Below, piece by piece: positions 1-8,157 of a DNA stretch of 64,000 bases. Within the stretch, counting starts at the first letter, position 1. The number at the start of each line of letters is the position of its first letter. The notes beneath the pieces are model-generated. The model did no database searches. It was not told the origin of the DNA and worked only from the letters and a program-made list of their open reading frames with translations. A program made the translations under genes and the position numbers. Origin of the DNA: Streptococcus sp. (GTDB lineage Bacteria; Bacillota; Bacilli; Lactobacillales; Streptococcaceae); contig NZ_JAPJPF010000002.1 in NCBI RefSeq assembly GCF_030825805.1, forward strand, positions 17,673 through 81,672. Reading direction: 5' to 3'.

Positions 1-2
1 CT

Positions 3-386
3 GCCCAAAACCATCAAGGACAAAATAGCCATGGGAACGATCAAAATGGACCTTCTAACTCACAAGGTTTTGATGGCCAAAATGGTGGTCCAGGGCAAGG
101 AGAAATGAACGGTCAACCACCTCAAGGAGGGGGCTCGCAAGGTGGTCAAGGACAAGATGGATTTGGTGGAGGACCAGGCGGTATGCCACCGCAAGATGGC
201 CAAAACGGTGGACCAGGACAAGGAGACATGAATGGCCAACCACCACAAAATGGAGGCCCTCAAGGTCAACAAGACAAGCAACAAAATAGTAAATCGAGTA
301 AAAAGTCCTCCAAGAAATCCTCTTCGAAAAAATCGTCTAGCAATACAAACAATTCATCAAAGGATGAGACAGGGACAGCAGGCTAA
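3..386 (+). CDS. C-terminal part of a Gly/Gln/Asn/Pro-rich protein (5' end outside window)
   Basis: The reading frame is open from the window edge to a TAA at 384-386, so this is the 3' end of a longer gene. The visible 127 residues are low complexity: an imperfect tandem repeat built around GQNGGPGQGxMNGQPPQ appears twice, followed by a Ser/Lys tract (KSSKKSSKKSSSKKSSS) and a short tail ending in ETGTAG. There is no LPXTG signal at the C-terminus. Gly/Gln-rich tails of this kind occur on some secreted carbohydrate-binding streptococcal proteins, but the domain that would decide function is not in the window. It lies 113 bp upstream of ciaR on the same strand. Function unknown. Confidence 0.7.
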   Translation, partial: AQNHQGQNSHGNDQNGPSNSQGFDGQNGGPGQGEMNGQPPQGGGSQGGQGQDGFGGGPGGMPPQDGQNGGPGQGDMNGQPPQNGGPQGQQDKQQNSKSSKKSSKKSSSKKSSSNTNNSSKDETGTAG

Positions 387-435
387 GAAAAAAGTTGAAA
401 TCGCTATCTGAATGCTACTGAATGAAGCCTGGTCA

Positions 436-444
436 TGTTATAAT
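436..444 (+). promoter_or_regulatory. Extended -10 promoter of ciaRH
   Basis: TG at 436-437 followed by one base and TATAAT at 439-444 forms an extended -10 element 55 bp before the ciaR start. No good -35 is visible 17 bp upstream, as is common for extended -10 promoters. I saw no pair of TTTAAG direct repeats (the CiaR box) here. Confidence 0.6.
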
Positions 445-499
445 AGAGTAGAAAATACTCGTCATCCCTGTATGGAAGAATGAGAAGGAGAAAGTACAC

Positions 500-1174
500 A
501 TGATTAAGATTTTATTAGTAGAAGACGACCTCGGTTTGTCTAATTCAGTATTTGATTTTTTAGATGACTTTGCAGATGTCATGCAAGTCTTTGATGGAGA
601 CGAAGGTCTTTATGAGGCTGAAAGTGGCATCTATGACCTCATTTTGCTAGACCTCATGCTCCCTGAAAAAGATGGTTTCCAAGTTCTGAAAGAATTGAGA
701 GATAAGGGTGTCTCCACTCCAGTATTGATTATGACAGCCAAAGAGAGTTTGGACGATAAGGGCCATGGGTTTGAGTTAGGGGCAGATGACTATCTGACCA
801 AGCCATTCTACCTAGAAGAACTCAAGATGCGGATCCAAGCATTGTTGAAGCGCTCTGGTAAGGTCAATGAAAATACCCTTTCTTATGGGAATGTAACCGT
901 TAATCTTTCGACAAATTCTACGCTTGTTGAAGGGAAAGAAGTGGAGCTATTAGGGAAAGAATTTGATCTTTTGGTCTATTTCCTTCAAAATCAAAATGTT
1001 ATCCTGCCCAAGACACAAATCTTTGATCGACTTTGGGGATTTGATAGCGATACGACTATCTCGGTTGTTGAAGTGTATGTTTCTAAGATTCGTAAGAAGT
1101 TAAAAGGAACAGAATTTGCAAAAAATCTCCAAACATTGCGTAGCGTGGGGTACATTCTGAAAGATGCTCAATAA
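500..1174 (+). CDS. ciaR: CiaR, OmpR-family response regulator
   Basis: A 224-residue response regulator matching pneumococcal CiaR in length and almost throughout in sequence as I remember it. The receiver domain holds the acidic pair at E8-D10, the phosphoacceptor D51 in LILLDLMLP, and the Lys of the LTKPF motif. The C-terminal winged-helix DNA-binding domain ends at [10 protein letters not shown]. In streptococci CiaR controls competence, cell-wall stress tolerance, the protease HtrA and small csRNAs. The start is supported by a GAAGGAG Shine-Dalgarno about 10 bp upstream. Its stop overlaps the ciaH start by 11 bp, so the two are translationally coupled. Identification is firm. Confidence 0.97.
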   Translation: MIKILLVEDDLGLSNSVFDFLDDFADVMQVFDGDEGLYEAESGIYDLILLDLMLPEKDGFQVLKELRDKGVSTPVLIMTAKESLDDKGHGFELGADDYLTKPFYLEELKMRIQALLKRSGKVNENTLSYGNVTVNLSTNSTLVEGKEVELLGKEFDLLVYFLQNQNVILPKTQIFDRLWGFDSDTTISVVEVYVSKIRKKLKGTEFAKNLQTLRSVGYILKDAQ

Positions 1175-2537
1175 AATTAAAAAAACTGTCAATGCGGATG
1201 ACTTTTCTTATTTCATCCGCTATTTCGGACTCTTTACCTTGATTTTCTCAACCATGACCTTGATTATTATTCAAGTAATGCGGTCAAGTCTGTATACAAC
1301 GGTTGATGAAAATTTAAAGATACTGAGTAAAGATCGTTATTCCATCATTAGCTTGGCCAATCGTACCGGAAATGGGATGGGAAGAGACGAACCAGATGAT
1401 GACCGACCAGAAGATAATGAACCTGATCCCGAGGATGGCCCTAGACCATCGGTCACTTCCAATAGTACAGCCATCCTCTTGAATGATAATTTTGAAAATG
1501 TGACGACGGACAATGGTTTTCTGGATTTAAAAACAGTGACCTTTAGTCGCAGCTATTTAAACAAGATCAAGCAGATTCAAATCACCAACCATTATAAGCA
1601 AAAAGAAAGCTACCGGGCTTATTTGGTGGATATTGACCCCGATGATTATATCGATGGGGTGAAATATGCCGTGATCATGACCAATATCAGCCAGTTGGAG
1701 CAGACCAGTGAAAAACACGAGAGCCAAATCGCCTTGGTCATGATTTGCTTCTGGGGCATTTCCCTCTTTGCAAGTATCTTCCTGGCTAAAATGAGTGTGA
1801 AACCTCTCTTAGAGAGCATGAACCGGCAGAAGGCTTTTGTCGAAAATGCTTCTCATGAATTGCGGACACCTTTAGCCGTTTTGCAAAATCGTTTGGAAAC
1901 CCTGTTCCGAAAGCCAGAGGCAACAATTATGGAATCCAGTGAGAATATCGCCTCCTCTTTGGATGAGGTTCGCAATATGCGCTTACTGACGACCAATCTC
2001 TTAAACTTAGCCCGTCGAGATGATGGGATTAAACCTGAGTTTTGTGAAATCCCTCCTTCTTTTTTCGACCAAACCTTTGCCAATTATGAAATCATTGCCG
2101 AGGAAAATGATAAAATCTTCGAGTATGAGAATCAGGTCGAAAGGAGTCTGGTGTCTGACAAGGTCCTACTGAAACAGCTGATGACCATTTTGTATGACAA
2201 TGCCCTCAAATACACAGAGGAAGAAGGAAAGATACGGTTTGTCGCCCAATTCAAGGATCGCTATCTCTATCTTCGGGTAGAGGATAATGGACCAGGGATT
2301 GCAGACGAAGATAAAAAGCGGATATTTGATCGATTCTACCGAGTGGATAAGGCGCGTACGCGTCAAAAGGGTGGTTTTGGTTTAGGACTGTCCTTAGCCA
2401 AGCAAATCGTAGAAGCCTTTAATGGCACCATTACTGTTCGAGATAACAAGCCGAAAGGTGCTATTTTCGAGGTCAAACTAGCAACCAAGTCAGATAGTAA
2501 AAAGAAATCAACTTCTAAATCAACGAAAAACAAGTAA
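1164..2537 (+). CDS. ciaH: CiaH, sensor histidine kinase
   Basis: A 457-residue membrane sensor kinase paired with CiaR. There are two membrane segments (about residues 19-38 and 189-208) around an extracellular sensor region, then a short linker, the H-box with the phosphorylated His at about residue 231 ([10 protein letters not shown]), the N-box ([10 protein letters not shown]), the G1 motif DNGPGI and the G2 region [13 protein letters not shown]. The extracellular part contains an unusually acidic, proline-rich stretch at about residues 74-93 that I do not recall in pneumococcal CiaH. The C-terminal tail is Lys/Ser-rich. No terminator follows directly; a repeat element intervenes. Confidence 0.96.
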   Translation: MLNKIKKTVNADDFSYFIRYFGLFTLIFSTMTLIIIQVMRSSLYTTVDENLKILSKDRYSIISLANRTGNGMGRDEPDDDRPEDNEPDPEDGPRPSVTSNSTAILLNDNFENVTTDNGFLDLKTVTFSRSYLNKIKQIQITNHYKQKESYRAYLVDIDPDDYIDGVKYAVIMTNISQLEQTSEKHESQIALVMICFWGISLFASIFLAKMSVKPLLESMNRQKAFVENASHELRTPLAVLQNRLETLFRKPEATIMESSENIASSLDEVRNMRLLTTNLLNLARRDDGIKPEFCEIPPSFFDQTFANYEIIAEENDKIFEYENQVERSLVSDKVLLKQLMTILYDNALKYTEEEGKIRFVAQFKDRYLYLRVEDNGPGIADEDKKRIFDRFYRVDKARTRQKGGFGLGLSLAKQIVEAFNGTITVRDNKPKGAIFEVKLATKSDSKKKSTSKSTKNK

Positions 2538-2549
2538 AGCTGAGGAATC

Positions 2550-2811
2550 TTTAACTTAGATGAAGCAAAAGACTTCTAAAACTTTCCAAAGGTGAGAAGG
2601 GACGTCAGCGAACTTCTACGAAGTTCCATGACTTAGTTTTGAACCTAAGGTTTCAAAACTCCCTTGTGCTTGAAACATAACTGTTTCAAGCACTTTTCTC
2701 ACGGCGGAAAGTTTCAGAACCTACATGGATGGCGCTCATAATAAGGAGTTGTTCTTATTTTTTAGAATAACTTGGCTTATTTTATATAACATAAGTTTTT
2801 CGATAATTTAG
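2550..2811. repeat. Structured intergenic repeat, copy A1
   Basis: A roughly 260-bp element in the 365-bp gap between ciaH and the glyoxalase gene. Its core, 2578-2714, is bounded by inverted repeats (AAAACTTTCC at the left, GGAAAGTTT at the right). It contains three hairpins: GAACTTC-TAC-GAAGTTC near 2609, AGTTTTGA/TCAAAACT around 2634-2660, and GTGCTTGAAACA/TGTTTCAAGCAC at 2666-2693. Left and right flanks beyond the core resemble those of the copy at 4897-5147. The sequence GCTGAGGAATC occurs directly on both sides (2539-2549 and 2812-2822). It is non-coding. Confidence 0.85.
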
Positions 2812-2833
2812 GCTGAGGAATCCTCAGCTTTTT
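2812..2833 (+). terminator. Rho-independent terminator downstream of ciaRH
   Basis: Stem GCTGAGG/CCTCAGC with a short AAT loop followed by TTTTT. It lies 274 bp after the ciaH stop, beyond the A1 repeat. The left arm also occurs as a partial copy at 2539-2549. Confidence 0.8.
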
Positions 2834-2902
2834 CATCTATTTCAAATAATCGCTATTTTTGCCTGACTAGTGTATAATAGTAAAAAAAGAAAGAGGTGTC
2901 GT

Positions 2903-3289
2903 ATGGCTTCAAAAATGTTACACACTTGTTTGCGAGTGGAGAATTTAGAAAAATCAATTGCTTTTTATGCAGATGCGTTTGGCTTTAAGGAATTGCGTCG
3001 CAAAGATTTTCCTGAATACAAATTTACGATTGTTTATCTTGGTTTAGAAGGGGATGACTATGAGTTGGAATTAACTTACAACTATGATCATGGTCCTTAC
3101 GTCATTGGAGATGGCTTTGCCCATGTTGCCTTGAGTACGCCAGACCTTGAAGCCCTTCATGCGGAGCATAAGGAAAAAGGTTACCAAGTAACAGATCCTA
3201 AAGGCTTGCCAGGAACTCTTCCAAACTATTACTTTATTGTGGACCCAGATGGCTACAAAGTCGAAGTGATTCGTGAAAAGTCCTTATAA
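2903..3289 (+). CDS. gloA: Lactoylglutathione lyase (glyoxalase I), VOC family
   Basis: A 128-residue single VOC (vicinal oxygen chelate) protein. It begins MASKMLHTCLRVENLEKSIAFY, where the early His is the usual first metal ligand, and ends with YYFIVDPDGYKVEVIR, which supplies the last acidic ligand. ELELTYN and GFAHVALS carry the middle Glu and His ligands. Family members convert the methylglyoxal-thiol hemithioacetal to lactoylglutathione, or detoxify related adducts. The start at 2903 is chosen because AAGAGGTG lies just upstream; an upstream in-frame ATG at 2870 overlaps the TATAAT at about 2875-2880 and has no ribosome site. A terminator follows, so it is monocistronic. Confidence 0.9.
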   Translation: MASKMLHTCLRVENLEKSIAFYADAFGFKELRRKDFPEYKFTIVYLGLEGDDYELELTYNYDHGPYVIGDGFAHVALSTPDLEALHAEHKEKGYQVTDPKGLPGTLPNYYFIVDPDGYKVEVIREKSL

Positions 3290-3313
3290 TCAGCATCATA
3301 TAACTTGTGACAA

Positions 3314-3345
3314 AGAGCAGATGTGACCACATCTGTTCTTTTTTT
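3314..3345 (+). terminator. Terminator after glyoxalase gene
   Basis: Stem AGAGCAGATGTG / CACATCTGTTCT (one G-U pair) followed by a run of seven T. Confidence 0.85.
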
Positions 3346-3468
3346 CTGCTTGAAAGTTGCCGGTTCAAAGTGACAGGAGATAGGACTGAGCTACTTTAAT
3401 TTCCCTATCATATTTTAGGTTTTATTTTCTAGATTCTAGAGTTTTCTACTGTTTTTTGGTGATAAAAT

Positions 3469-3477
3469 TGCTATAAT
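3469..3477 (+). promoter_or_regulatory. Extended -10 promoter of pgdA, adjacent to the start codon
   Basis: TG at 3469-3470, one base, then TATAAT at 3472-3477. Only six bases separate the -10 hexamer from the ATG at 3484, placing the expected transcription start at or next to the A of the start codon. Confidence 0.65.
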
Positions 3478-3483
3478 AAGAGT

Positions 3484-4869
3484 ATGAAGAAATCCTACTT
3501 GAAAATACTTATTCTCATCCTCCTCAACCTCCTTTTTATCGGAGGGATTTATCTTGCTTATCAGAAGATTGAGGAAGCACGCGCTATCAAAAATTATAAT
3601 CAACAGTTTTCCAAAGCAATCCAGGAAGAAGAAGCAGTTGAAAAAGACAAAGATACCATTCTTCAAAAAGGAATGGTCGGTCAATCTTATGTTGCTGCCT
3701 ACTACCCGAAAAATAACGAAGAACCTATCGCAGTGGTCAAAGAGAGAATTTTGGCTGACGTAGGCTCTCTTCCCCAAGAAGAGAAGAAGAATCAGCAAGC
3801 AAAAGAGCTATTGTTCTATCATACCGAACGCTCAGAGGACCCATTTGTCGGGGTTCACCCTTATCAGGTGAAGAAGACCCAGTACAAGTGGAAAAACGGT
3901 AAGTTCATCAAAGATGGGATTGACAAACTTCCCCTCCTTTATCTAACGGATGAGGGGACGGTCTTCCAATTCTCCCAATTGTTTACGGATGCTGATTTAG
4001 CCAAAGAACCCCTCTTAACAGAGTTGCGCTCTCAGCTGGTCTTCCTACAGTTAGGGGAAGATCGAATTGAAGAGCTGATGCAAGCTGTCTCAGCAAGTGA
4101 TATAGCAAGTTGGCAGTTCACCTACAATCAAGGGGTTCTTTCTATCACACTTCCAGTTACTATTGAGGGCATGGAAACCTTCGATATGCCCCTTTCGAAG
4201 CTCTATGATGTGATTGATTCTGCTCGCCTGAATCCTGGAGATCGTGAAGCTTATGAGGCCTACCAAACCCAACGTCACGCTAAGATGGTTGCCTTGACTT
4301 TTGATGATGGTCCAGATCCAACGACGACTCCTCAAGCCCTGGATATCCTTAACAAGTACCATGTTAAAGCAACTTTCTTTATGCTTGGGAAGAATGTCTC
4401 AGCCTATCCTGAAGTGGCTAAACGGGTCCGTCAGGAAGGACATGAAATCGGGATCCATACTTGGAACCATCCTGTCTTAACTAAGTTGCCTTTGGAGTCA
4501 GCTCAAAAAGAAATCATGGATACCAAAGAAGTGATTCAAAAGGTGACTGGAGTGCAAACGAAGATTACTCGTCCTCCTTATGGTTCGATTAATAGTGCCA
4601 TTCAATATGCAGTGGATCAAGCCTTTATCATGTGGGATGTGGATACCTTGGATTGGAAGAGTCATAACACCGAAGCAATCTTAGCAGAGGTGAAAAAACA
4701 AGTCAAACCAGGATCAATTATCCTGATGCATGATATTCACCAAACTTCTATTAATGCTCTCCCAGCTGTGATCCAATACCTTCAATCGCAAGGCTACACC
4801 ATTGTGACGGTTGATGAACTCTTAAACCACCAAGTGGAAACTCATCGCCTTTATTACAATCGTAATTAA
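3484..4869 (+). CDS. pgdA: Peptidoglycan N-acetylglucosamine deacetylase PgdA
   Basis: A 461-residue membrane-anchored polysaccharide deacetylase (carbohydrate esterase family 4). One N-terminal membrane segment spans about residues 7-25. A middle extracellular region of about 240 residues follows, then the NodB-homology domain from about residue 268. Catalytic and metal-binding motifs are visible: TFDDGPD (D275, D276), HTWNHP (two His four apart, near 325 and 329), RPPYG, and LMHDIH. Length and motif positions match pneumococcal PgdA, which removes acetyl groups from glycan GlcNAc and so gives lysozyme resistance. No Shine-Dalgarno precedes the ATG, and the -10 is only 6 bp upstream. Confidence 0.94.
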   Translation: MKKSYLKILILILLNLLFIGGIYLAYQKIEEARAIKNYNQQFSKAIQEEEAVEKDKDTILQKGMVGQSYVAAYYPKNNEEPIAVVKERILADVGSLPQEEKKNQQAKELLFYHTERSEDPFVGVHPYQVKKTQYKWKNGKFIKDGIDKLPLLYLTDEGTVFQFSQLFTDADLAKEPLLTELRSQLVFLQLGEDRIEELMQAVSASDIASWQFTYNQGVLSITLPVTIEGMETFDMPLSKLYDVIDSARLNPGDREAYEAYQTQRHAKMVALTFDDGPDPTTTPQALDILNKYHVKATFFMLGKNVSAYPEVAKRVRQEGHEIGIHTWNHPVLTKLPLESAQKEIMDTKEVIQKVTGVQTKITRPPYGSINSAIQYAVDQAFIMWDVDTLDWKSHNTEAILAEVKKQVKPGSIILMHDIHQTSINALPAVIQYLQSQGYTIVTVDELLNHQVETHRLYYNRN

Positions 4870-4870
4870 A

Positions 4871-4896
4871 AAAATCGTTCGTAATGTTACGAACGA
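4871..4896. repeat. Left copy of a duplicated terminator hairpin
   Basis: A 26-bp sequence identical to 5148-5173, containing the hairpin TCGTTCGTAA/TTACGAACGA. The A-rich left side would make it a terminator for minus-strand transcription; for pgdA the right flank has no T tract. The two copies bracket the A2 repeat as direct repeats. Confidence 0.8.
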
Positions 4897-5147
4897 CTCA
4901 GATTGAAGATAAAGTAATTTTAAAAACTTTCCTTAGGTGAGTACGGACGTCAGCGAACTTCGTAGAAGTTCCATGACTAATTATTGAGCCTAAGGTCTCA
5001 ATAATTCCGAGTGCCTGAAACGATTGTGTTTCAGGCACTTTTCTCACGGCGGAAAGTTTTTTTCATATTCTTAAATGACTAAAAATATAAGTTGTTTTTT
5101 GAAAATTATCCAGCTGTTTTATGTAAAACAATAGTTTGTCTACATTA
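4897..5147. repeat. Structured intergenic repeat, copy A2
   Basis: A 251-bp element filling most of the 309-bp gap between pgdA and the convergent helicase gene. The core, 4923-5060, starts with AAAACTTTCC and ends with the exact inverse GGAAAGTTTT. Inside are the hairpins GAACTTC-GTA-GAAGTTC, AATTATTGAG/CTCAATAATT and GTGCCTGAAAC/GTTTCAGGCAC. Relative to copy A1 the arms of the second and third hairpins differ at several positions but remain paired. The A/T-rich right flank (5090-5147) also aligns with that of A1. It is non-coding. Confidence 0.85.
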
Positions 5148-5178
5148 AAAATCGTTCGTAATGTTACGAACGATTTTC
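5148..5178. terminator. Bidirectional terminator between pgdA and the helicase gene
   Basis: Hairpin TCGTTCGTAA-TG-TTACGAACGA flanked by A on the left and TTTTCTT on the right, placed directly against the 3' end of the minus-strand helicase gene. It can serve both convergent genes. Confidence 0.75.
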
Positions 5179-6267
5179 TTATTCTTCCCCTATATAGAGT
5201 TGAGCTCCCTTAAGGATCAAAGGACGAACAGTGGTTAATTTTTTCAAGCTTTTTAATTCTTCTGGATGGCTGACCAAGGTGATGACATAGCCTTCTTTGC
5301 CCATGCGTCCGGTACGCCCAGATCGGTGGATGTAGGTTTCGGCATCTCTTGGAGCTTCATAGTTGACGACACATTCTAGTGAGTCGATATCGATTCCCCG
5401 CGCTACCAAATCTGTTGCCAGAAGGAGTGTCAGCTGATGATCCTTAAAGCGTTCCAGAATGACTTTCCGGAATTTGACGTTGACGTCACTAGCAAGTGAG
5501 ACAGCGCTAACTTCTCGGTACTGGAGTTTTTCTTCAGCGCTCCCCAGGTCGGACAAGCTATTGAAGAAAACGAGGCCACGAAAGTCTTCGACATTGGAGA
5601 GTTTTCTGAGGAGTTCAACCTTTTCTCGCTTATCCACTTCCATATAGAAGTGCTGGATATTGTCCAAGTTTTGTCCTTTCACTTGAATGGTTAGAGTATT
5701 GGGTTTGATTTGTTCTGGATCAAACTTGGTCGTTGCACTCATATAGATAAATTGATGATCTCGGGGCGCGTAGTGGCAAATCTTATCGACAAAGTGATAC
5801 TGAGAGTCGCTAAACAGTTGATCAAATTCATCCAGGATGATGGTATCAACATTCATCATCTTAATTTTCTTTAACTTGATCAATTCAAAAATACGGCCTG
5901 GAGTTCCAATGAGAATTTCGGGTCCTTTTTTGAGGCGTTCGATTTGCCGTTTTTGACTAGAGCCTGAAAGGAAGAGTTGGGCACTGAGTCCAAGAGGTTC
6001 TGCCCATTGTTTGGCAACATCAAAGATTTGTCCGGCCAATTCTGTATTGGGTGATAGGATCAACAATTGTTGTGCTTTTTTAGGTTTTAGCTTGAGAAGA
6101 CTAGGGAAGAGATAGGCCAGGGTCTTTCCGGTTCCTGTTGGGCTGACTCCAAGCACGTTCTCCCCTTGGGTGATCGGCTCAAAGAGGCGTTCTTGGATTT
6201 CAGTCAGTTGCTCAAAGCCGAGGGTCTTGAGTTGCTCTTGCCAGAGCGGTGGAAATGCTAGTGTCAT
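5179..6267 (-). CDS. DEAD-box RNA helicase, short YfmL/CshB-like type
   Basis: A 362-residue SF2 helicase consisting of little more than the two RecA-like domains. In order it shows a Q-motif region (FEQLTEIQ), motif I GTGKT, LILSPNTELAGQ (Ia), TPGR (Ib), motif II DEFD in place of DEAD, SAT (III), ATDLVARGIDI (V) and HRSGRTGRMG (VI). Such short DEAD-box proteins act in RNA folding or ribosome assembly. I chose the ATG at 6267, one base after the stop of the upstream oxidoreductase; a start at 6300 would overlap that gene. It is probably co-transcribed with the oxidoreductase. Confidence 0.9.
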   Translation of the reverse strand: MTLAFPPLWQEQLKTLGFEQLTEIQERLFEPITQGENVLGVSPTGTGKTLAYLFPSLLKLKPKKAQQLLILSPNTELAGQIFDVAKQWAEPLGLSAQLFLSGSSQKRQIERLKKGPEILIGTPGRIFELIKLKKIKMMNVDTIILDEFDQLFSDSQYHFVDKICHYAPRDHQFIYMSATTKFDPEQIKPNTLTIQVKGQNLDNIQHFYMEVDKREKVELLRKLSNVEDFRGLVFFNSLSDLGSAEEKLQYREVSAVSLASDVNVKFRKVILERFKDHQLTLLLATDLVARGIDIDSLECVVNYEAPRDAETYIHRSGRTGRMGKEGYVITLVSHPEELKSLKKLTTVRPLILKGAQLYIGEE

Positions 6268-6268
6268 A

Positions 6269-7246
6269 TTAATGTTCGTCCTTAAAGTGTATTCCAGCAT
6301 CTTGGCGCATAGCGTAGAGGGTTTGGTGAACCATCTGTCCTGTTTGAAGCCAAGTCTGGTAAAGTGTCTGGTTGCCTTCTGTCATTATACTTGCAAAGGC
6401 CTGAGCTTCTTCCAGCATGTTATGAGAAGCAGGAGTAATCGGAAGTTGGTAACTAGTTCCAGAATGATCTTGAAAGAAAGCCTGACTAACGGCTTCGATT
6501 CCACTTAAGAAAAGGGTGCCGTCTGTTGTGTAGATTTCCGCAGGAAGATTGCTGGTCACATCTTTGCCGGCTTGAATGCCAATGACAAAGTCAGAATAAA
6601 CCAAGCTACCATGTCCGTTCAAATCGATTGAATTAGGCAATTGTCGCGCTTGATAAGTTACTGATTCAGGTTGACCAAAGAGGCCGATTGCAAAGTAGAG
6701 AGGATAGACTCCCAAATCCATGAGGGCTCCCCCAGCAAACAGGTCGGAGAAAATATTGGGAGTATTTCCTTTCAAGAGCTCGGGCATTTTAGAAGAGTAT
6801 TTGGCATAAGTCATGTGGCCACCCAAGATGGTCTTGTCTTTGAGAAAGTCTTGGATGATCGCAAAGGCTTTTTCATGATAGTTGCGAGCGGCTTCAAAGA
6901 GATAGACCTGGTGCTCCTGGGCTAATTTAACCAACTCTTTCCATTCCTTGGGAGTGGTGACAGCTGGTTTTTCAAGGATGACATGTTTCTTAGCCAAGAG
7001 GGATAACTTTGCCTGAGGATAGTGGAGTGAATTGGGACTAGCAATGTAGATGACATCCAGATCACTATCTAAAAAGGCAATCAGGTCATCATAGAGGGCC
7101 ACTTGTCCATAAGGTTGGGTGAAACTACGAGCTTTCTCCAAGGTCCGTGAATAGACCGCTCTTAACTCATACTGGTCTGTTTCTTTAGCTGCAGCAAGGA
7201 AGGAATGGGAAATGGCACTGGTGCCGATGATACCGAGTTTCAGCAT
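6269..7246 (-). CDS. Gfo/Idh/MocA-family NAD(P)-dependent oxidoreductase
   Basis: A 325-residue protein starting MLKLGIIGTSAIS, a Rossmann GxxG(T/S) dinucleotide-binding motif. EKPAVTT, the family's conserved EKP motif, follows near residue 92, and then the C-terminal alpha/beta dimerisation domain with GGALMDLGVYPLYF. Substrates in this family are mostly sugars or cyclitols and cannot be read from the sequence. The start at 7246 is favoured by AAAGGAG six bases upstream; a start at 7261 would lie before this site. The downstream helicase gene begins one base after its stop. Confidence 0.88.
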   Translation of the reverse strand: MLKLGIIGTSAISHSFLAAAKETDQYELRAVYSRTLEKARSFTQPYGQVALYDDLIAFLDSDLDVIYIASPNSLHYPQAKLSLLAKKHVILEKPAVTTPKEWKELVKLAQEHQVYLFEAARNYHEKAFAIIQDFLKDKTILGGHMTYAKYSSKMPELLKGNTPNIFSDLFAGGALMDLGVYPLYFAIGLFGQPESVTYQARQLPNSIDLNGHGSLVYSDFVIGIQAGKDVTSNLPAEIYTTDGTLFLSGIEAVSQAFFQDHSGTSYQLPITPASHNMLEEAQAFASIMTEGNQTLYQTWLQTGQMVHQTLYAMRQDAGIHFKDEH

Positions 7247-7455
7247 GGCAGCTCCTTTCAATCAGGTATTTACTGGTTTCATTATATCATGTTTCATCCT
7301 AAAAAGATGGAATGGGCCTTTCTAATTGGGATGGAGGATAGGAGGGAAGTTCTTCTTGGAAGGTTGATGAAAATCCTTAGAAAAAAGGTTTAAGTCGTGG
7401 TCAAGAGACCGCTTTTGTGATAGAATAAATAAGATTATAGAAAATGGAGAAGAAG

Positions 7456-8091
7456 ATGCGAAACAGACCAATTATTATCGGTGTAACAGGTGGTTCTGGT
7501 GGGGGGAAAACCAGTGTTTCTCGTGCAATTTTGTCCCACTTTCCAGATGAAAAGATTGCTATGATTGAGCACGATTCTTATTACAAGGATCAAAGTCATC
7601 TAACCTTTGAAGAGCGGATTCAGACCAACTATGACCATCCTTTTGCCTTTGATACAGACCTCATGATTGAGCAAATCAATGAGTTGTTGGCTGGCCGTCC
7701 GGTTGATATTCCAACTTATGACTATGCAGCGCACACGCGTAGTGCTAAGACTTATCGCCAGGAGCCTCAGGATGTCTTTATCGTTGAGGGGATTTTAGTC
7801 TTGGAGGACAAGCGTCTTCGTGACTTGATGGATATCAAGATTTTCGTTGATACCGACGATGATGTGCGGATCATTCGCCGGATCAAGCGAGATATGGAAG
7901 AGCGCGGTCGGAGTTTGGACAGCGTCATCGAGCAGTACTTGGGAGTGGTGAAGCCGATGTACCATCAGTTTATCGAGCCAACCAAGCGTTATGCGGATGT
8001 TATCATTCCAGAAGGCGTGACCAATACTGTAGCCATTGATTTGATTACGACCAAGATTGAGAAGATTTTGAGCGAATCACGTGAAGGATAA
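7456..8091 (+). CDS. udk: Uridine kinase
   Basis: A 211-residue nucleoside kinase that phosphorylates uridine and cytidine to UMP and CMP for pyrimidine salvage. It starts [20 protein letters not shown] with the P-loop GGSGGGKTS. The conserved [28 protein letters not shown] and VEGILVL segments of the Udk family follow, and [12 protein letters not shown] carries the lid arginines. The start at 7456 is chosen because GGAG lies six bases upstream; the in-frame ATG at 7444 has no ribosome site. A weak terminator follows at 8105. Confidence 0.95.
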   Translation: MRNRPIIIGVTGGSGGGKTSVSRAILSHFPDEKIAMIEHDSYYKDQSHLTFEERIQTNYDHPFAFDTDLMIEQINELLAGRPVDIPTYDYAAHTRSAKTYRQEPQDVFIVEGILVLEDKRLRDLMDIKIFVDTDDDVRIIRRIKRDMEERGRSLDSVIEQYLGVVKPMYHQFIEPTKRYADVIIPEGVTNTVAIDLITTKIEKILSESREG

Positions 8092-8104
8092 GATAACAAG
8101 TGAG

Positions 8105-8136
8105 AGAGGTTAGGAAGTAGTGTCCCAGCCTCTTTT
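8105..8136 (+). terminator. Terminator-like hairpin after udk
   Basis: AGAGGTTAGGA pairs imperfectly with TCCCAGCCTCT, then TTTT. The right arm matches the end of the streptococcal GAGGCTGGGACA repeat family, so this may be a relic of that repeat used as a terminator. Confidence 0.55.
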
Positions 8137-8157
8137 CCATGACAAATAGGGGGAAAT

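Noticed and set aside
2578-2714. Identification of the A-family element as a BOX repeat
   Set aside because: The end sequences (AAAACTTTCC) and internal hairpins do not match the BOX sequence I know; only a loose likeness around GACGTCAGCGAA exists.
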